A stretch of DNA of 64,000 nucleotides from Lumbricus rubellus. Taxonomy: Eukaryota > Annelida > Clitellata > Crassiclitellata > Lumbricidae. A program made the translations under genes and the position numbers. The stretch covers positions 36,744,249 through 36,808,248 of the forward strand of contig OX243821.1 of assembly GCA_945859605.1 (NCBI GenBank), in the 5' to 3' direction. The notes under the pieces are model-generated. The model was given only the letters and a program-made list of their open reading frames with translations. It had not been told where the DNA came from and ran no database searches. Below, piece by piece: positions 8,368-16,800 of the stretch. Each line of letters starts with the position of its first letter. Within the stretch, counting starts at the first letter, position 1.

Positions 8368-9165
8368 TCAAACTTCTCTGATGTGAAGCCGAATCGCCAA
8401 TTCTTCACCTCGAAGATTTAGTAGGTTCCCGTGTTGGTCCGTGAGCCTCGTTTCCATCGTTGAAATTGTAGATAGCAAAATCGGGAGATATATTAAATTA
8501 TGCGGCACTTCGATAATCTTGTAACCCGGACCTACGTTTGGGAAAAAAGAATATATCACGTTTTCCGATGTTCCGTTAGTGTACGAAGACCCGATAATGT
8601 CGCTGGTCACTCTTAGGGTGCTTACACTCATTATATTTACCAGGTCCTCCGATTCGTTGTATCCGCCCGTATAGATCCATTTGTCAAACCCTAGAACTTT
8701 TCCAATCGAATTCTTTGGCGTAAAGTCAACCATATAGCCCTCTGCCGTTATATTTACCACAGACCGCAGCGTATTGGTGTTTGGCGCTATTGAGATACAG
8801 TAAGCGTCATTTACTCTATCGTAATGTCCATTCCCCTTCATCACCCTCTGTATATATTCGTTGATATCCGTTATTTCATAGCAGCCCTCTGGAACTTGAA
8901 TGTTTACCCATTCCGTGTCGGAATTCGGCGAATACCTGAAGACGTTGTTTGTCGCGTCGATATTAGGAAAAGAATAGTACGTCTCGAGGGCAACTAAGGC
9001 CATTTCATATTTCTTATTCTTCTCCAGTTCGAGTAGTGGATTAAACTTCGTTCTGATTCGCGTGCTCTTTTCGCTTAGAAAAATGGAAAATGATGTTTTT
9101 GGTTCCGTGTTGCAGGCCGTCTTTTCCGTGTTTTCTGATATCTGTTTGAGAAGCGATGATTCCAT
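8368..9165 (-). CDS. candidate minor capsid (penton-like, single jelly-roll) protein
   Basis: 265 residues from the ATG at 9165 (MESSLLKQISEN), preceded by tatagtaaaa. An ATG six codons upstream is in frame but lies within the promoter-like stretch. The protein is beta-rich. Blocks include KKYEMALVALETYYSFPNI, then VPEGCYEITDINEYI, NTNTLRSVV, VDFTPKNSIGKVLGF, then VPHNLIYLPILLS and a C-terminal DQHGNLLNLRGEELAIRLHI. This block order belongs to a family I recall as very common in invertebrate Polintons. Penton identity is inferred from size, position between packaging ATPase and capsid genes, and beta pattern. Confidence 0.6.
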   Translation of the reverse strand: MESSLLKQISENTEKTACNTEPKTSFSIFLSEKSTRIRTKFNPLLELEKNKKYEMALVALETYYSFPNIDATNNVFRYSPNSDTEWVNIQVPEGCYEITDINEYIQRVMKGNGHYDRVNDAYCISIAPNTNTLRSVVNITAEGYMVDFTPKNSIGKVLGFDKWIYTGGYNESEDLVNIMSVSTLRVTSDIIGSSYTNGTSENVIYSFFPNVGPGYKIIEVPHNLIYLPILLSTISTMETRLTDQHGNLLNLRGEELAIRLHIREV

Positions 9166-9194
9166 TTTTACTATACAATACAATTTTACAATTT

Positions 9195-9983
9195 TTACAA
9201 GGGCGGATCCTCGATTATATAAAATTCGTCGAGTCCGCTTCGGTATTTACCATTGTACTTGTCGCTAGTCAGGTCTAAAACCACGAATCCATGAGGTTGC
9301 TCCCATACTGTTTTGCATAGTTTTCGAAATTCATCTTTCGACATGTCTGTACTCACGTGATCGTTGTAAATATGATTACAATTTTTCAGGTCTTGTTTGA
9401 ACAGGCAAATAAAGTTCGCATTTTCTCTGATTGTTTGGCGCGGTAATTTGAAATAATTCTGGGCGAGGTAAAAACAATCTACATTACTATGCCTCCCCCG
9501 ATTATAATACGTTTCGCATTTGTTTTGTTTTTCCAATTGAAGATCATCAAAAATCATCAGGTTCTTCTTTTCAGCGCTCAAATCTCTCGGGTCCGGTACA
9601 TCGTCGGCGCTCTCAAAGAACTTGGCAATTATATCAGATTTAGCTTCCAAGTTTTTTGCCATTTCCTCCATAACGAAGTCTGGTGACGCATTTAGGCCCA
9701 CGATTTCATCTCGGTGCTCGAACAGCCGAACGATCGCTTCTTTCGGTAATTTTTCTTCGTATGCTTTTTTAATAATGCGATATTCAGGTTGAAACAGAGA
9801 AGTACCGAATACCTGCAAGTTATTATAATCCAACCAGTCTGGCCTGAGTAAAAGATTGAGAAGAAGCGTTGTTTTTCCACACGCCGATTTCCCAACTATC
9901 AAACCACGTATGCTTTTGGGTAGCAACGGATTATTGAATCTTTTCGAGAGCGCGGTGCCCCAACTCATATCTCTAATCTCCAT
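9195..9983 (-). CDS. FtsK/HerA-type genome-packaging ATPase
   Basis: 262 residues. Walker A is GKSACGKTT at residues 31-39, preceded by the hydrophobic strand RGLIV. Walker B is NLMIFDD at 141-147. Downstream, FYLAQNYFKLPRQTIREN carries the Gln/Asn and Arg residues expected for a sensor/arginine-finger region. The family pumps DNA into capsids of Polintons, virophages, adenovirus-like and giant viruses. It is the first gene of the minus-strand virion block, 29 bases before the penton-like gene. It is divergent from the PLA2-like gene across only 28 AT-rich bases, so the two probably share a bidirectional promoter. Confidence 0.93.
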   Translation of the reverse strand: MEIRDMSWGTALSKRFNNPLLPKSIRGLIVGKSACGKTTLLLNLLLRPDWLDYNNLQVFGTSLFQPEYRIIKKAYEEKLPKEAIVRLFEHRDEIVGLNASPDFVMEEMAKNLEAKSDIIAKFFESADDVPDPRDLSAEKKNLMIFDDLQLEKQNKCETYYNRGRHSNVDCFYLAQNYFKLPRQTIRENANFICLFKQDLKNCNHIYNDHVSTDMSKDEFRKLCKTVWEQPHGFVVLDLTSDKYNGKYRSGLDEFYIIEDPPL

Positions 9984-10011
9984 TTTAAAAATATATATTA
10001 TTAAAAACGAA
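9984..10011. promoter_or_regulatory. 28-bp AT-rich bidirectional spacer between ATPase and PLA2-like genes
   Basis: The two ATGs are separated by 28 bases of almost pure A/T containing atatatatta (TATA-like on both strands). Expression of both diverging genes must start here or inside the neighbouring coding regions. The mirror copy is 31166-31193. Confidence 0.5.
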
Positions 10012-10554
10012 ATGTATTGCGTAAAATGTAAAAAACAGACCCAGACGACAGATGTGCGGAACGCCGTGGCTAATAATGGGAGATCGATGCTCAGAGGTGT
10101 TTGCGTCGTATGCGGGAAAACAAAAACTCAATTCGTGAAGGCGTCCGCTGTTGCGCAAGGTGGGGATCTAGTTAGTTCATTGAACGCTGCCACCAGCAAC
10201 ATTAAATTACCTTGGGCTAAATTTCCGGGCGAGGTACATTTGCCAGGCCATCAGTTTACTGGTCCCGGTACTAGGCTAGATTTGCGTCTGAATCCCAACG
10301 AAACCCCCAAAGATTGGAGCAAACCTATAAACAGGGTAGATAGTGCGGCATACGTTCATGACCTGGCATACAATCAACACACTGATACAGCTTCTAGGAA
10401 TGTCGCTGATAGAGCAATGATAAACCAGCTGAATAATATTCCAAATCCTAGCTTACGAGAACGCGTAGAGAGGGCGATAGTCAAACCCATCTTGTCAGCT
10501 AAAACAAGCCTAGGTTTGGGTTTAAAAAAAGCCCAGAATTACAGCAGGACCTGA
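10012..10554 (+). CDS. zinc-ribbon plus phospholipase A2-like protein
   Basis: 180 residues from the ATG at 10012; the frame is open 52 codons further upstream, but that part overlaps the ATPase gene antisense. Residues 3-34 form a zinc ribbon (CVKC ... CVVC). Residues 80-135 match the PLA2 domain seen in parvovirus VP1-type and Polinton proteins: the calcium loop GPGT at 84-87 and the catalytic His116-Asp117 in AAYVHDLAY. Such domains breach endosomal membranes during particle entry in parvoviruses; that role here is inferred. The C-terminus LGLGLKKAQNYSRT follows a slippery T-TTA-AAA heptamer, after which the -1 frame leads without a stop into integrase. Confidence 0.85.
   Translation: MYCVKCKKQTQTTDVRNAVANNGRSMLRGVCVVCGKTKTQFVKASAVAQGGDLVSSLNAATSNIKLPWAKFPGEVHLPGHQFTGPGTRLDLRLNPNETPKDWSKPINRVDSAAYVHDLAYNQHTDTASRNVADRAMINQLNNIPNPSLRERVERAIVKPILSAKTSLGLGLKKAQNYSRT
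10521..10527 (+). promoter_or_regulatory. candidate -1 ribosomal frameshift heptamer TTTAAAA
   Basis: In the PLA2 frame the bases read T-TTA-AAA, which is the canonical X-XXY-YYZ slippery pattern. The zero frame stops 9 codons later at 10552-10554. The -1 frame is open from 10503 to the integrase stop at 11465 and has no ATG before 10668. A -1 slip would give a PLA2-integrase fusion. No pseudoknot could be evaluated by eye. Confidence 0.45.
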
Positions 10555-10595
10555 AATGGACTAATCAATTAGCGAATGAATTACACAAACCAGTA

Positions 10596-11465
10596 GTGAG
10601 AAATTTTAGGACGAGGCGGGTCCGTGTTGGCGGGATTGACCAGATTTGGGCTGCTGATCTAATCGACATGCAGGCTTTCGCAAGAGATAATGATGGCGTG
10701 AAATTTCTATTGACCGTCATAGATGTGTTTTCCAAGTATGGGTGGATTGTTCCATTACATGACAAGAGTGGGAAGTCTACAGCTGATGGGTTCGTGAAGA
10801 TACTCGGGGGTGGTCGACAGCCAGTCAAAGTTTGGTGCGACAAAGGGAAAGAATTTTATAATAAAAATGTGAAGAATTTAGTCGAGTTGTATTCTACCGA
10901 AAACGAGGGAAAAAGTTCCATCGTAGAAAGATGGGTGCGTACGATGAAAGAGAAGATGTTCAAGTACTTCACAGCTAATTCAACTAGAAGATATATCGAT
11001 GTATTAGATGAGATGGTTAGTAATTATAATGACACGAGACATTCTTCGATCAAAATGACTCCCGCGAAGGCTAGTTTGAAAACGAACGAAAAGACTGTAT
11101 TTATGAATTTATACGGCGACGAGATTTCAGAGCCTATTACACCAAAGTTTACAATCGGCGATCGAGTCAGAATAACTAGGAAGAAGAACATTTTTGACAA
11201 AGGATATATACCTAGATGGACCGAGGAGGTTTTTGTAGTATCTCAGGTTCAATACACAGATCCGCCAACTTACAAGATTACTGATTCTGCGGGTGAGGAA
11301 ATACAAGGCTCTTTTTACGAGCAGGAGCTACAGAAAACAACTCAAGAAATATTTAGAATCGAAAAAGTGATTAGGAAACGCGGGAAGAAATGTCTCGTGA
11401 AGTGGTTAGGCTACCCGGACTCGTTCAACTCGTGGATCGAAAATGAAGACTTGCTGACATTGTGA
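10596..11465 (+). CDS. Polinton integrase (rve fold, DDE) with C-terminal chromodomain
   Basis: The listed start is a GTG; the frame is actually open from 10503 and has no ATG until codon 25 (10668), after the first catalytic Asp. A plain ATG start therefore cannot make a complete enzyme, and fusion with the PLA2 gene by frameshift or splicing is likely. The upstream in-frame segment LANELHKPVVRNF belongs to the conserved Polinton integrase N-region. Catalytic residues, counted from the GTG, are Asp21 (WAADLIDM), Asp82 (WCDKGKEF) and Glu111 (SSIVERW). The second spacing is 28 residues instead of ~33-35. Residues ~253-289 are a chromodomain (EKVIRKRGKKCLVKWLGY ... WIENEDLL) that could read histone marks to target insertion. 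Confidence 0.92.
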   Translation: MRNFRTRRVRVGGIDQIWAADLIDMQAFARDNDGVKFLLTVIDVFSKYGWIVPLHDKSGKSTADGFVKILGGGRQPVKVWCDKGKEFYNKNVKNLVELYSTENEGKSSIVERWVRTMKEKMFKYFTANSTRRYIDVLDEMVSNYNDTRHSSIKMTPAKASLKTNEKTVFMNLYGDEISEPITPKFTIGDRVRITRKKNIFDKGYIPRWTEEVFVVSQVQYTDPPTYKITDSAGEEIQGSFYEQELQKTTQEIFRIEKVIRKRGKKCLVKWLGYPDSFNSWIENEDLLTL

Positions 11466-12268
11466 GGCGATTATGACAAAATACGCCAGACGCCAACATT
11501 CCCTACTACTTGCGATAATTATCGAAACTGGTAAATCCCACCATTATTGCGTTCTATCACTTGACTGTGAGTGGCTATGGCTATGGCAGGAGGGCGGTCC
11601 TATGACGTCAGACTATAACTAGATACAGTGTGACCAGGAACCCCGTCACACTTTTCGATAAAACGTGACCGGGTCGTTTTTGAAATCTATTCGACTGAGG
11701 CGTGACACGAAACATTTTCTACTGAATGCCGATCTGCGAAATTTTGTACAGAGCTTGGCCGGCTCTCCTACCAACGACAACGACGACTATGATGATGATG
11801 ATGTTGATGATGATGATGGTGGTGGCGGTGATGGTGGTGATGATGATGACGGCGATGATGATGAAGAGATGACGACGACAAATCGGGTTGATGATGATGT
11901 TGTTGATGATGGCGGTGGTGGTGGTGGTGGTGGTGGTGGTGGTGGTGGTGGTGGTGGTGGTGGTGGTGGTGGTGGTGGTGGAGGTGGTGGCGATGATGAT
12001 GAAGAGATGACGACGACAAATCGGGTTGATGATGATGGTGATGATGATGATGTTTGTGAGACGATTATGAAAAATGGCCTATGTCGTGTTTGATATCGAT
12101 AACGAAAGTGAATGAAAAGACTGTGGGCCTCATAGCACATCGCCAATACTGCTGGAAATTTCCATCACGAGAAGTCGAATCAAAAACGTTCCAACGAATT
12201 AAATTTGTGACATGTCGCACTTTTTACGCGGTGTTCCTAAAAACTGAACCTCTACTATAGCTGCAATA
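11466..12268. repeat. non-coding spacer with GAT/GGT microsatellite
   Basis: Between integrase and the TIR there is no recognisable gene. 11785-12060 is low-complexity: GAT and GGT triplets, an uninterrupted GGT tract around 11910-11980, and two copies of a ~40-bp block (gatgaagagatgacgacgacaaatcgg) on either side of it. The tract is six bases shorter in the right arm, as expected for slippage. Long acidic/glycine, histidine or proline frames across it are by-products. The rest (11466-11784 and 12061-12268) shows nothing I can name. Confidence 0.7.
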
Positions 12269-12938
12269 ATTCGATTGATCCAAAGACGATTATAAACCAA
12301 CGGTGTAAAATCGTTTGCGATATTGTAATCCTGTATCTACGGAGTAGTTCACTCACGCTCTTGCATCACACAGGCATGAGTTGCCATTGCATTGACAATT
12401 AACGACGATGATCTCGTTGTCGATCAAACTAACATCACACGGGGGTGAGTTGCCATTGCGTCGACGACGAACGACGGTAATCGTGCCTGGCCCTTGTTGG
12501 CGATCCGGACGTGGATACTTGCATGGGCATTCACCGTCGCAGCATCCGCGGTTGTGGGCGTCAATTACAACAATCAACTCCGATCTCCGCAGTCTTGTAT
12601 TACATCCAACCAAGCCGAGCTGCCTGGCGATGTTTTGTAATTCAGTTTTAGTTTTATTCGGGTAAACCATTTTATATTGGAATATCTTGTCTTTATACCG
12701 AGCTGGATATTCCACGAATTTGAAAAAGTAAGGCTATATTGGTCAAACTGCGCGAACACTCAATTTTTAAGGCTGTACCGGTCAAATGGACGAAACTGAA
12801 GGCTGTACTGGTCAAATGGGCGAAGGTCAAGGCTGTACTGGTCAAATTGTCTGATGGTCAAGGCTGTACTGGTCAAATTGTCCGATGGTCAAGGCTGTAC
12901 TGGTCAAATTGTCCGAGAGTGCTGCAATGACATCTACT
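12269..12938 (-). repeat. terminal inverted repeat of the left Polinton (integrase end), 670 bp
   Basis: Identical in layout to the TIR at 28245-28914. It ends at 12938 with the terminal catctact, contains six ~31-bp subrepeats on the core aaggctgtactggtcaaa (12729-12920) and the SAP-like ORF. It is followed by the target duplication ctcatc at 12939-12944. Confidence 0.9.
12353..12715 (-). CDS. SAP-like, cysteine-rich ORF within the TIR
   Basis: 120 residues, reading inward from the terminus. The first ~20 residues (MEYPARYKDKIFQYKMVYP) parallel the first 20 of PolB (MEYTARPKDRRSQYKMDYS), and residues 22-52 form a SAP-like helix-turn-helix (ELQNIARQLGLVGCNTRLRR, then SELIVVID). SAP motifs bind AT-rich DNA. 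The C-terminal half is cysteine-rich (CCDGECPC, CQCNGNSCLC) and unlike PolB. Every TIR in the window carries this ORF, so a complete element has two inward-facing copies. It may bind TIR DNA or be a relic of TIR expansion over the 5' end of polB. Expression is unproven. Confidence 0.6.
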   Translation of the reverse strand: MEYPARYKDKIFQYKMVYPNKTKTELQNIARQLGLVGCNTRLRRSELIVVIDAHNRGCCDGECPCKYPRPDRQQGPGTITVVRRRRNGNSPPCDVSLIDNEIIVVNCQCNGNSCLCDARA

Positions 12939-13020
12939 CTCATCTCATCCCCAGGGGCGTAAAGCCAATTAACCTGCCTACGGGCAGAGGGCCATCATCA
13001 TCACCATCATCATGCATGTA
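12939..13020 (+). mobile_element. 3' tail of the SINE disrupted by the Polinton (left arm)
   Basis: This begins at the ctcatc duplication and continues through ccccaggggcg to an (atc)n-type tail, the mirror of 28163-28244. The body of this SINE copy would lie beyond the left Polinton, outside the window. Confidence 0.6.
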
Positions 13021-13369
13021 GGTATATATGCGTGTACGCATGAATGTATGTGTAAGTACGCACGCAAGCACGTAGGCAGTATGTATGTATGTACGCCGGT
13101 GCATGAGCTACTTCGAACCGGCTGGTCGTCAGTAGAATACCCTTGGCAACGCTCATGGAAGACGGTCCTGGGTAGGGACCGACCCGGCCTGCGCGAAAAA
13201 CCTAATTTCGTGTGCTGCCAAAAGTATTCAACCATCTACGTGCACCGTAACGACGCTTTGCCTTGCACTGTAGTTCATTATATCAGTTGAACGGGTATAA
13301 CCGGATCTGCCATATAAAAGTCAACTGCTAAGGACGACTATAATAGTCAGGATAGCCGTAAGAGGGATA
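13021..13369. repeat. microsatellite-like flank plus one isolated satellite monomer
   Basis: 13021-13100 is a degenerate gtatgtatg/cgtacg microsatellite. 13103-13231 is a partial copy of the ~175-bp satellite monomer in the inverted orientation. 13232-13369 holds nothing recognisable. All of it is mirrored at 27814-28162. Confidence 0.6.
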
Positions 13370-13536
13370 AGGGACCGTCCATAAATGACGTCATGCACAT
13401 AGGGTTGGGGGTCACACATAATATGTGACGATGTGTGATGGTCTCTAACTAGATATCATATGACATTTGTGATGAAGTGTGGCGAGGAGGGTCAAAATCA
13501 TCGAAAATTACGTGTCGTCATTTATGGACGACCCCT
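13370..13536. mobile_element. MITE-like element with ~20-bp terminal inverted repeats
   Basis: 167 bp. The left end agggaccgtccataaatgacg pairs with the right end cgtcatttatggacgacccct, differing at about two bases. The interior is non-coding. A family of short elements with gtccataaatgacg-type ends is familiar to me from several invertebrates, but I cannot name the superfamily, and no clear target duplication is visible. The mirror copy is 27647-27813. Confidence 0.6.
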
Positions 13537-13855
13537 AATAGCTGGTTTTGATATTTCTATTTGCTGCCTTTCATCTATCTGTATGTTATTTTTCATTTAT
13601 ATGTTGAATTTTCATATTTTAATAGCATACAAGTGAAGTAACCATGTCACATTTTAAGAATTTCCACTTATAAATATAAACCTGTGCCCTGTAGTGCCCA
13701 CTGTCCCTTTTTAGGGACAAGAATTTAAATGCCGATATTTTAGATACCTGATGTTTGCAAATTTTTCCCATATTTTTTCCGTTATACCATCCATATTGTC
13801 TACCACACCAAGAAATTTCATAAAGTTTTTCCGTCATGGGCACTAAAGAGTTAAA
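13537..13855. other. spacer before the satellite array; possible degraded piggyBac-like end
   Basis: No gene is supported. An 89-codon frame across it has no recognisable domain. The junction with the array at 13843-13857 reads ggcactaaagagttaa. The mirror end at 27328 reads ttaaccctttagtgcc, which looks like a piggyBac terminus with TTAA, but no partner terminus was found. Confidence 0.35.
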
Positions 13856-16800
13856 TATTAATTTGCTGCTGAATACTTTTGGCAGCACACGAAATTAGGT
13901 TTTTCGCGCAGGCCGGGTCGGTCCCTACCCAGGACCGTCTTCCCTGAGCGCTGCCTAGGGTATTATACTGATCTGATAATGAGCCGGTTCAAAGTGGCCC
14001 ATGCAATGGAAGGGAAATGTAATAAAAACATTAAATATTATTTTTGCTGCTGAATACTTTTGGCAGCACACGAAATTAGGTTTTTCGCGCAGGCCGGGTC
14101 GGTCCCTACCCAGGACCGTCTTCCCTGAGCGCTGCCTAGGGTATTCTACTGATCTGATAATGAGCCGGTTCAAAGTAGCCCATGCAATGGAAGGGAAATG
14201 TAATAAAAATATTAAATATTAATTTGCTGCTGAATACTTTTGGCAGCACACGAAATTAGGTTTTTTGCGCAGGCCGGGTCGGTCCCTACCCAGGACCGTC
14301 TTCCATGAGCGTTGCCAAGGGTATTCTACTGACGACCAGCCGGTTCGAAGTAGCTCATGCAATGGAAAGGAAATATAATAATAATATTACATATTAATTT
14401 GCTGCTGAATACTTTTGGCAGCACACAAAATTAGGTTTTTCGCGCAGGCCCGGTCGGTCCCTACCCAGGACCGTCTTCTATGAGCGCTGCCAAGGGTATT
14501 CTACTGACGACCAGCCGGTTCAAAGTAGCTCATGCAATGGAAGGGAAATATAATAATAATATTACTTTTTTTGCTGCTGAAAACTTTTGGCAGCACACGA
14601 AATTAGGTTTTTCGCGCAGGCCGGGTCGGTCCCTACCCAGGACCGTCTTCCATGAGCGCTGCCAAGGGTATTCTACTGACGACCAGCCGGTTCGAAGTAG
14701 CTCATGCAATGGAAGAAAAAAATAATAATAATTTTACATATTAATTTGCTGCTGAATACGTTTGGCAGCACACGAAATTAGGTTTTTCGCGCAGGCCGGG
14801 TCGGTCCCTACCCAGAAACATATGGAATTTCGTGTGCTGCCAAAAGTATTCAGCAGCAAATTAATATGTAATATTATTATTATATTTCCCTTCCATTGCA
14901 TGGGCTACTTCGAACCGGCTCATTATCAGATCAGTAGAATACCCTAGGCAGCGCTCATGGAAGACGTTCCTGGGTAAGGACCGACCCGACCTGCGCGAAA
15001 AACCTAAATTCGTGTGCTGCCAAAAGCATTCAGCAGCAAATTAATATGTAGAATTATTATTATATTTCCCTTCCATTGCATGAGCTTCTTCCATGAGCGC
15101 TGCCAAGGGTAGGGACCGACCCGGCCTGCGCGAAAAACCTAATTTCGTGTGTATTATTATTATTATATTTCTCTTCCATTGCATGCCCAGGACCGTCTTC
15201 CATGAGCGCTGCCAAGGGTATTCTACTGACGACCAGCCGGTTCGAAGTAGCTCATGCAATGGAAGAGAAATATAATAATAATATTACATTTTAATTTGCT
15301 GGTGAAAACTTTTGGCAGCACACGAAATTAGGTTTTTCGCGCCGGCCGGGTCGGTCCCTACCCAGGACCGTCTTCCCTGAACGCTGCCTAGGGTATTCTA
15401 CTGATCTCTGATAATGAGCCGGTTCAAAGTAGCCCATGGAATGGAAGGGAAATGTAATAAAAATATTAAATATTAATTTGCTGCTGAATACTTTTGGCAG
15501 CACACGAAATTAGGTTTTTCGCGCAGGCCGGGTCGGTCCTTACCCAGGACCGTCTTCCATGAGCGCTGCCAAGGGTATTCTACTGACGACCAGCCGGTTC
15601 GAAGTAGCTCATGCAATGGAAAGGAAATATAATAATAATATTACATATTTTATTTTGCTGCTGAATACTTTTGGCAGCACACGAAATCAGGTTTTTCGCG
15701 CAGGCCGGGTCGGTCCCTACCCAGGACCGTCTTCCATGAGCGCTGCCAAGGGTATTCTACTGACGACCAGCCAGTTCGAAGTAGCTCATGCAATGGAAGG
15801 GAAAAATAATAATAATATTACATATTAATTTGCTGCTGAATACTTTTGGCAGCACACGAAATTAGGTTTTTCGCGCAGGCCCGGTCGGTCCTTACCCAGG
15901 ACCGTCTTCCATGAGCGCTGCCAAGGGTATTCTACTGACGACCAGCCGGTTCGCAGTAGCTCATGCAATGGAAGGGAAATATAATAATAGTATTACATAT
16001 TTTATTTAGCTGCTGAATACTTTTGGCAGCACACAAAATTAGGTTTTTCGCGCAGGCCGGGTCGGTCCCTACCCAGGACCGTCTTCCATAAGCGCTGCCA
16101 AGGGTATTCTACTGACGACCAGCCTGTTCGAAGTAGCTCATGCAATGGAAGAGAAATATAATAATAATATTACATATTAATGTGCTGCTGAATACTTTTG
16201 GCAACACACGAAATTAGGTTTTTCGCGCAGGCCGGGTCGGTCCCTACCCAGGACCGTCTTCCATGAGCGCTGCTCATGGAAGAAGCTCATGCAATGGAAG
16301 GGAAATATAATAATAATATTACATAATAATTTGCTGCTGAATGCTTTTGGCAGCACACGAATTTAGGTTTTTCGCGCAGGTCGGGTCGGTCCTTACCCAG
16401 GAACGTCTTCCATGAGCGCTGCCTAGGGTATTCTACTGATCTGATAATGAGCCGGTTCGAAGTAGCCCATGCATTGGAAGGGAAATATAATAATAATATT
16501 ACATATTAATTTGCTGCTGAATACTTTTGGCAGCACACGAAATTCCATATGTTTCTGGGTAGGGACCGACCCGGCCTGCGCGAAAAACCTAATTTCGTGT
16601 GCTGCCAAAAGTATTCAGCAGCAAATTAATATGTAAAATTATTATTATTTTTTTCTTCCATTGCATGAGCTACTTCGAACCGGCTGGTCGTCAGTAGAAT
16701 ACCCTTGGCAGCGCTCATGGAAGACGGTCCTGGGTAGGGACCGACCCGGCCTGCGCGAAAAACCTAATTTCGTGTGCTGCCAAAAGTTTTCAGCAGCAAA

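Larger units (their letters stand above)
1..12938 (+). mobile_element. Polinton/Maverick transposon, left copy (partial, polB end outside window)
   Basis: This copy carries the same genes in the same order as the complete element at 28245-44799, in mirror image. It enters the window inside the HNH nuclease gene and runs to its integrase-side terminus at 12938. There the sequence ends in catctact (reverse complement of the 5'-AG terminus), followed by ctcatc, the complement of the gatgag target duplication. Protein sequences are identical to the right copy wherever compared, except for the hAT interruption of fibre A, one substitution in the HNH protein near base 258, and the length of a GGT microsatellite. 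The polB gene should lie immediately left of base 1. Confidence 0.92.

Noticed and set aside
11665..12146. Open frames of poly-Gly/Asp, poly-His and poly-Pro across the triplet repeat
   Set aside because: They follow from GAT/GGT microsatellite slippage, occur on both strands and differ in length between arms.
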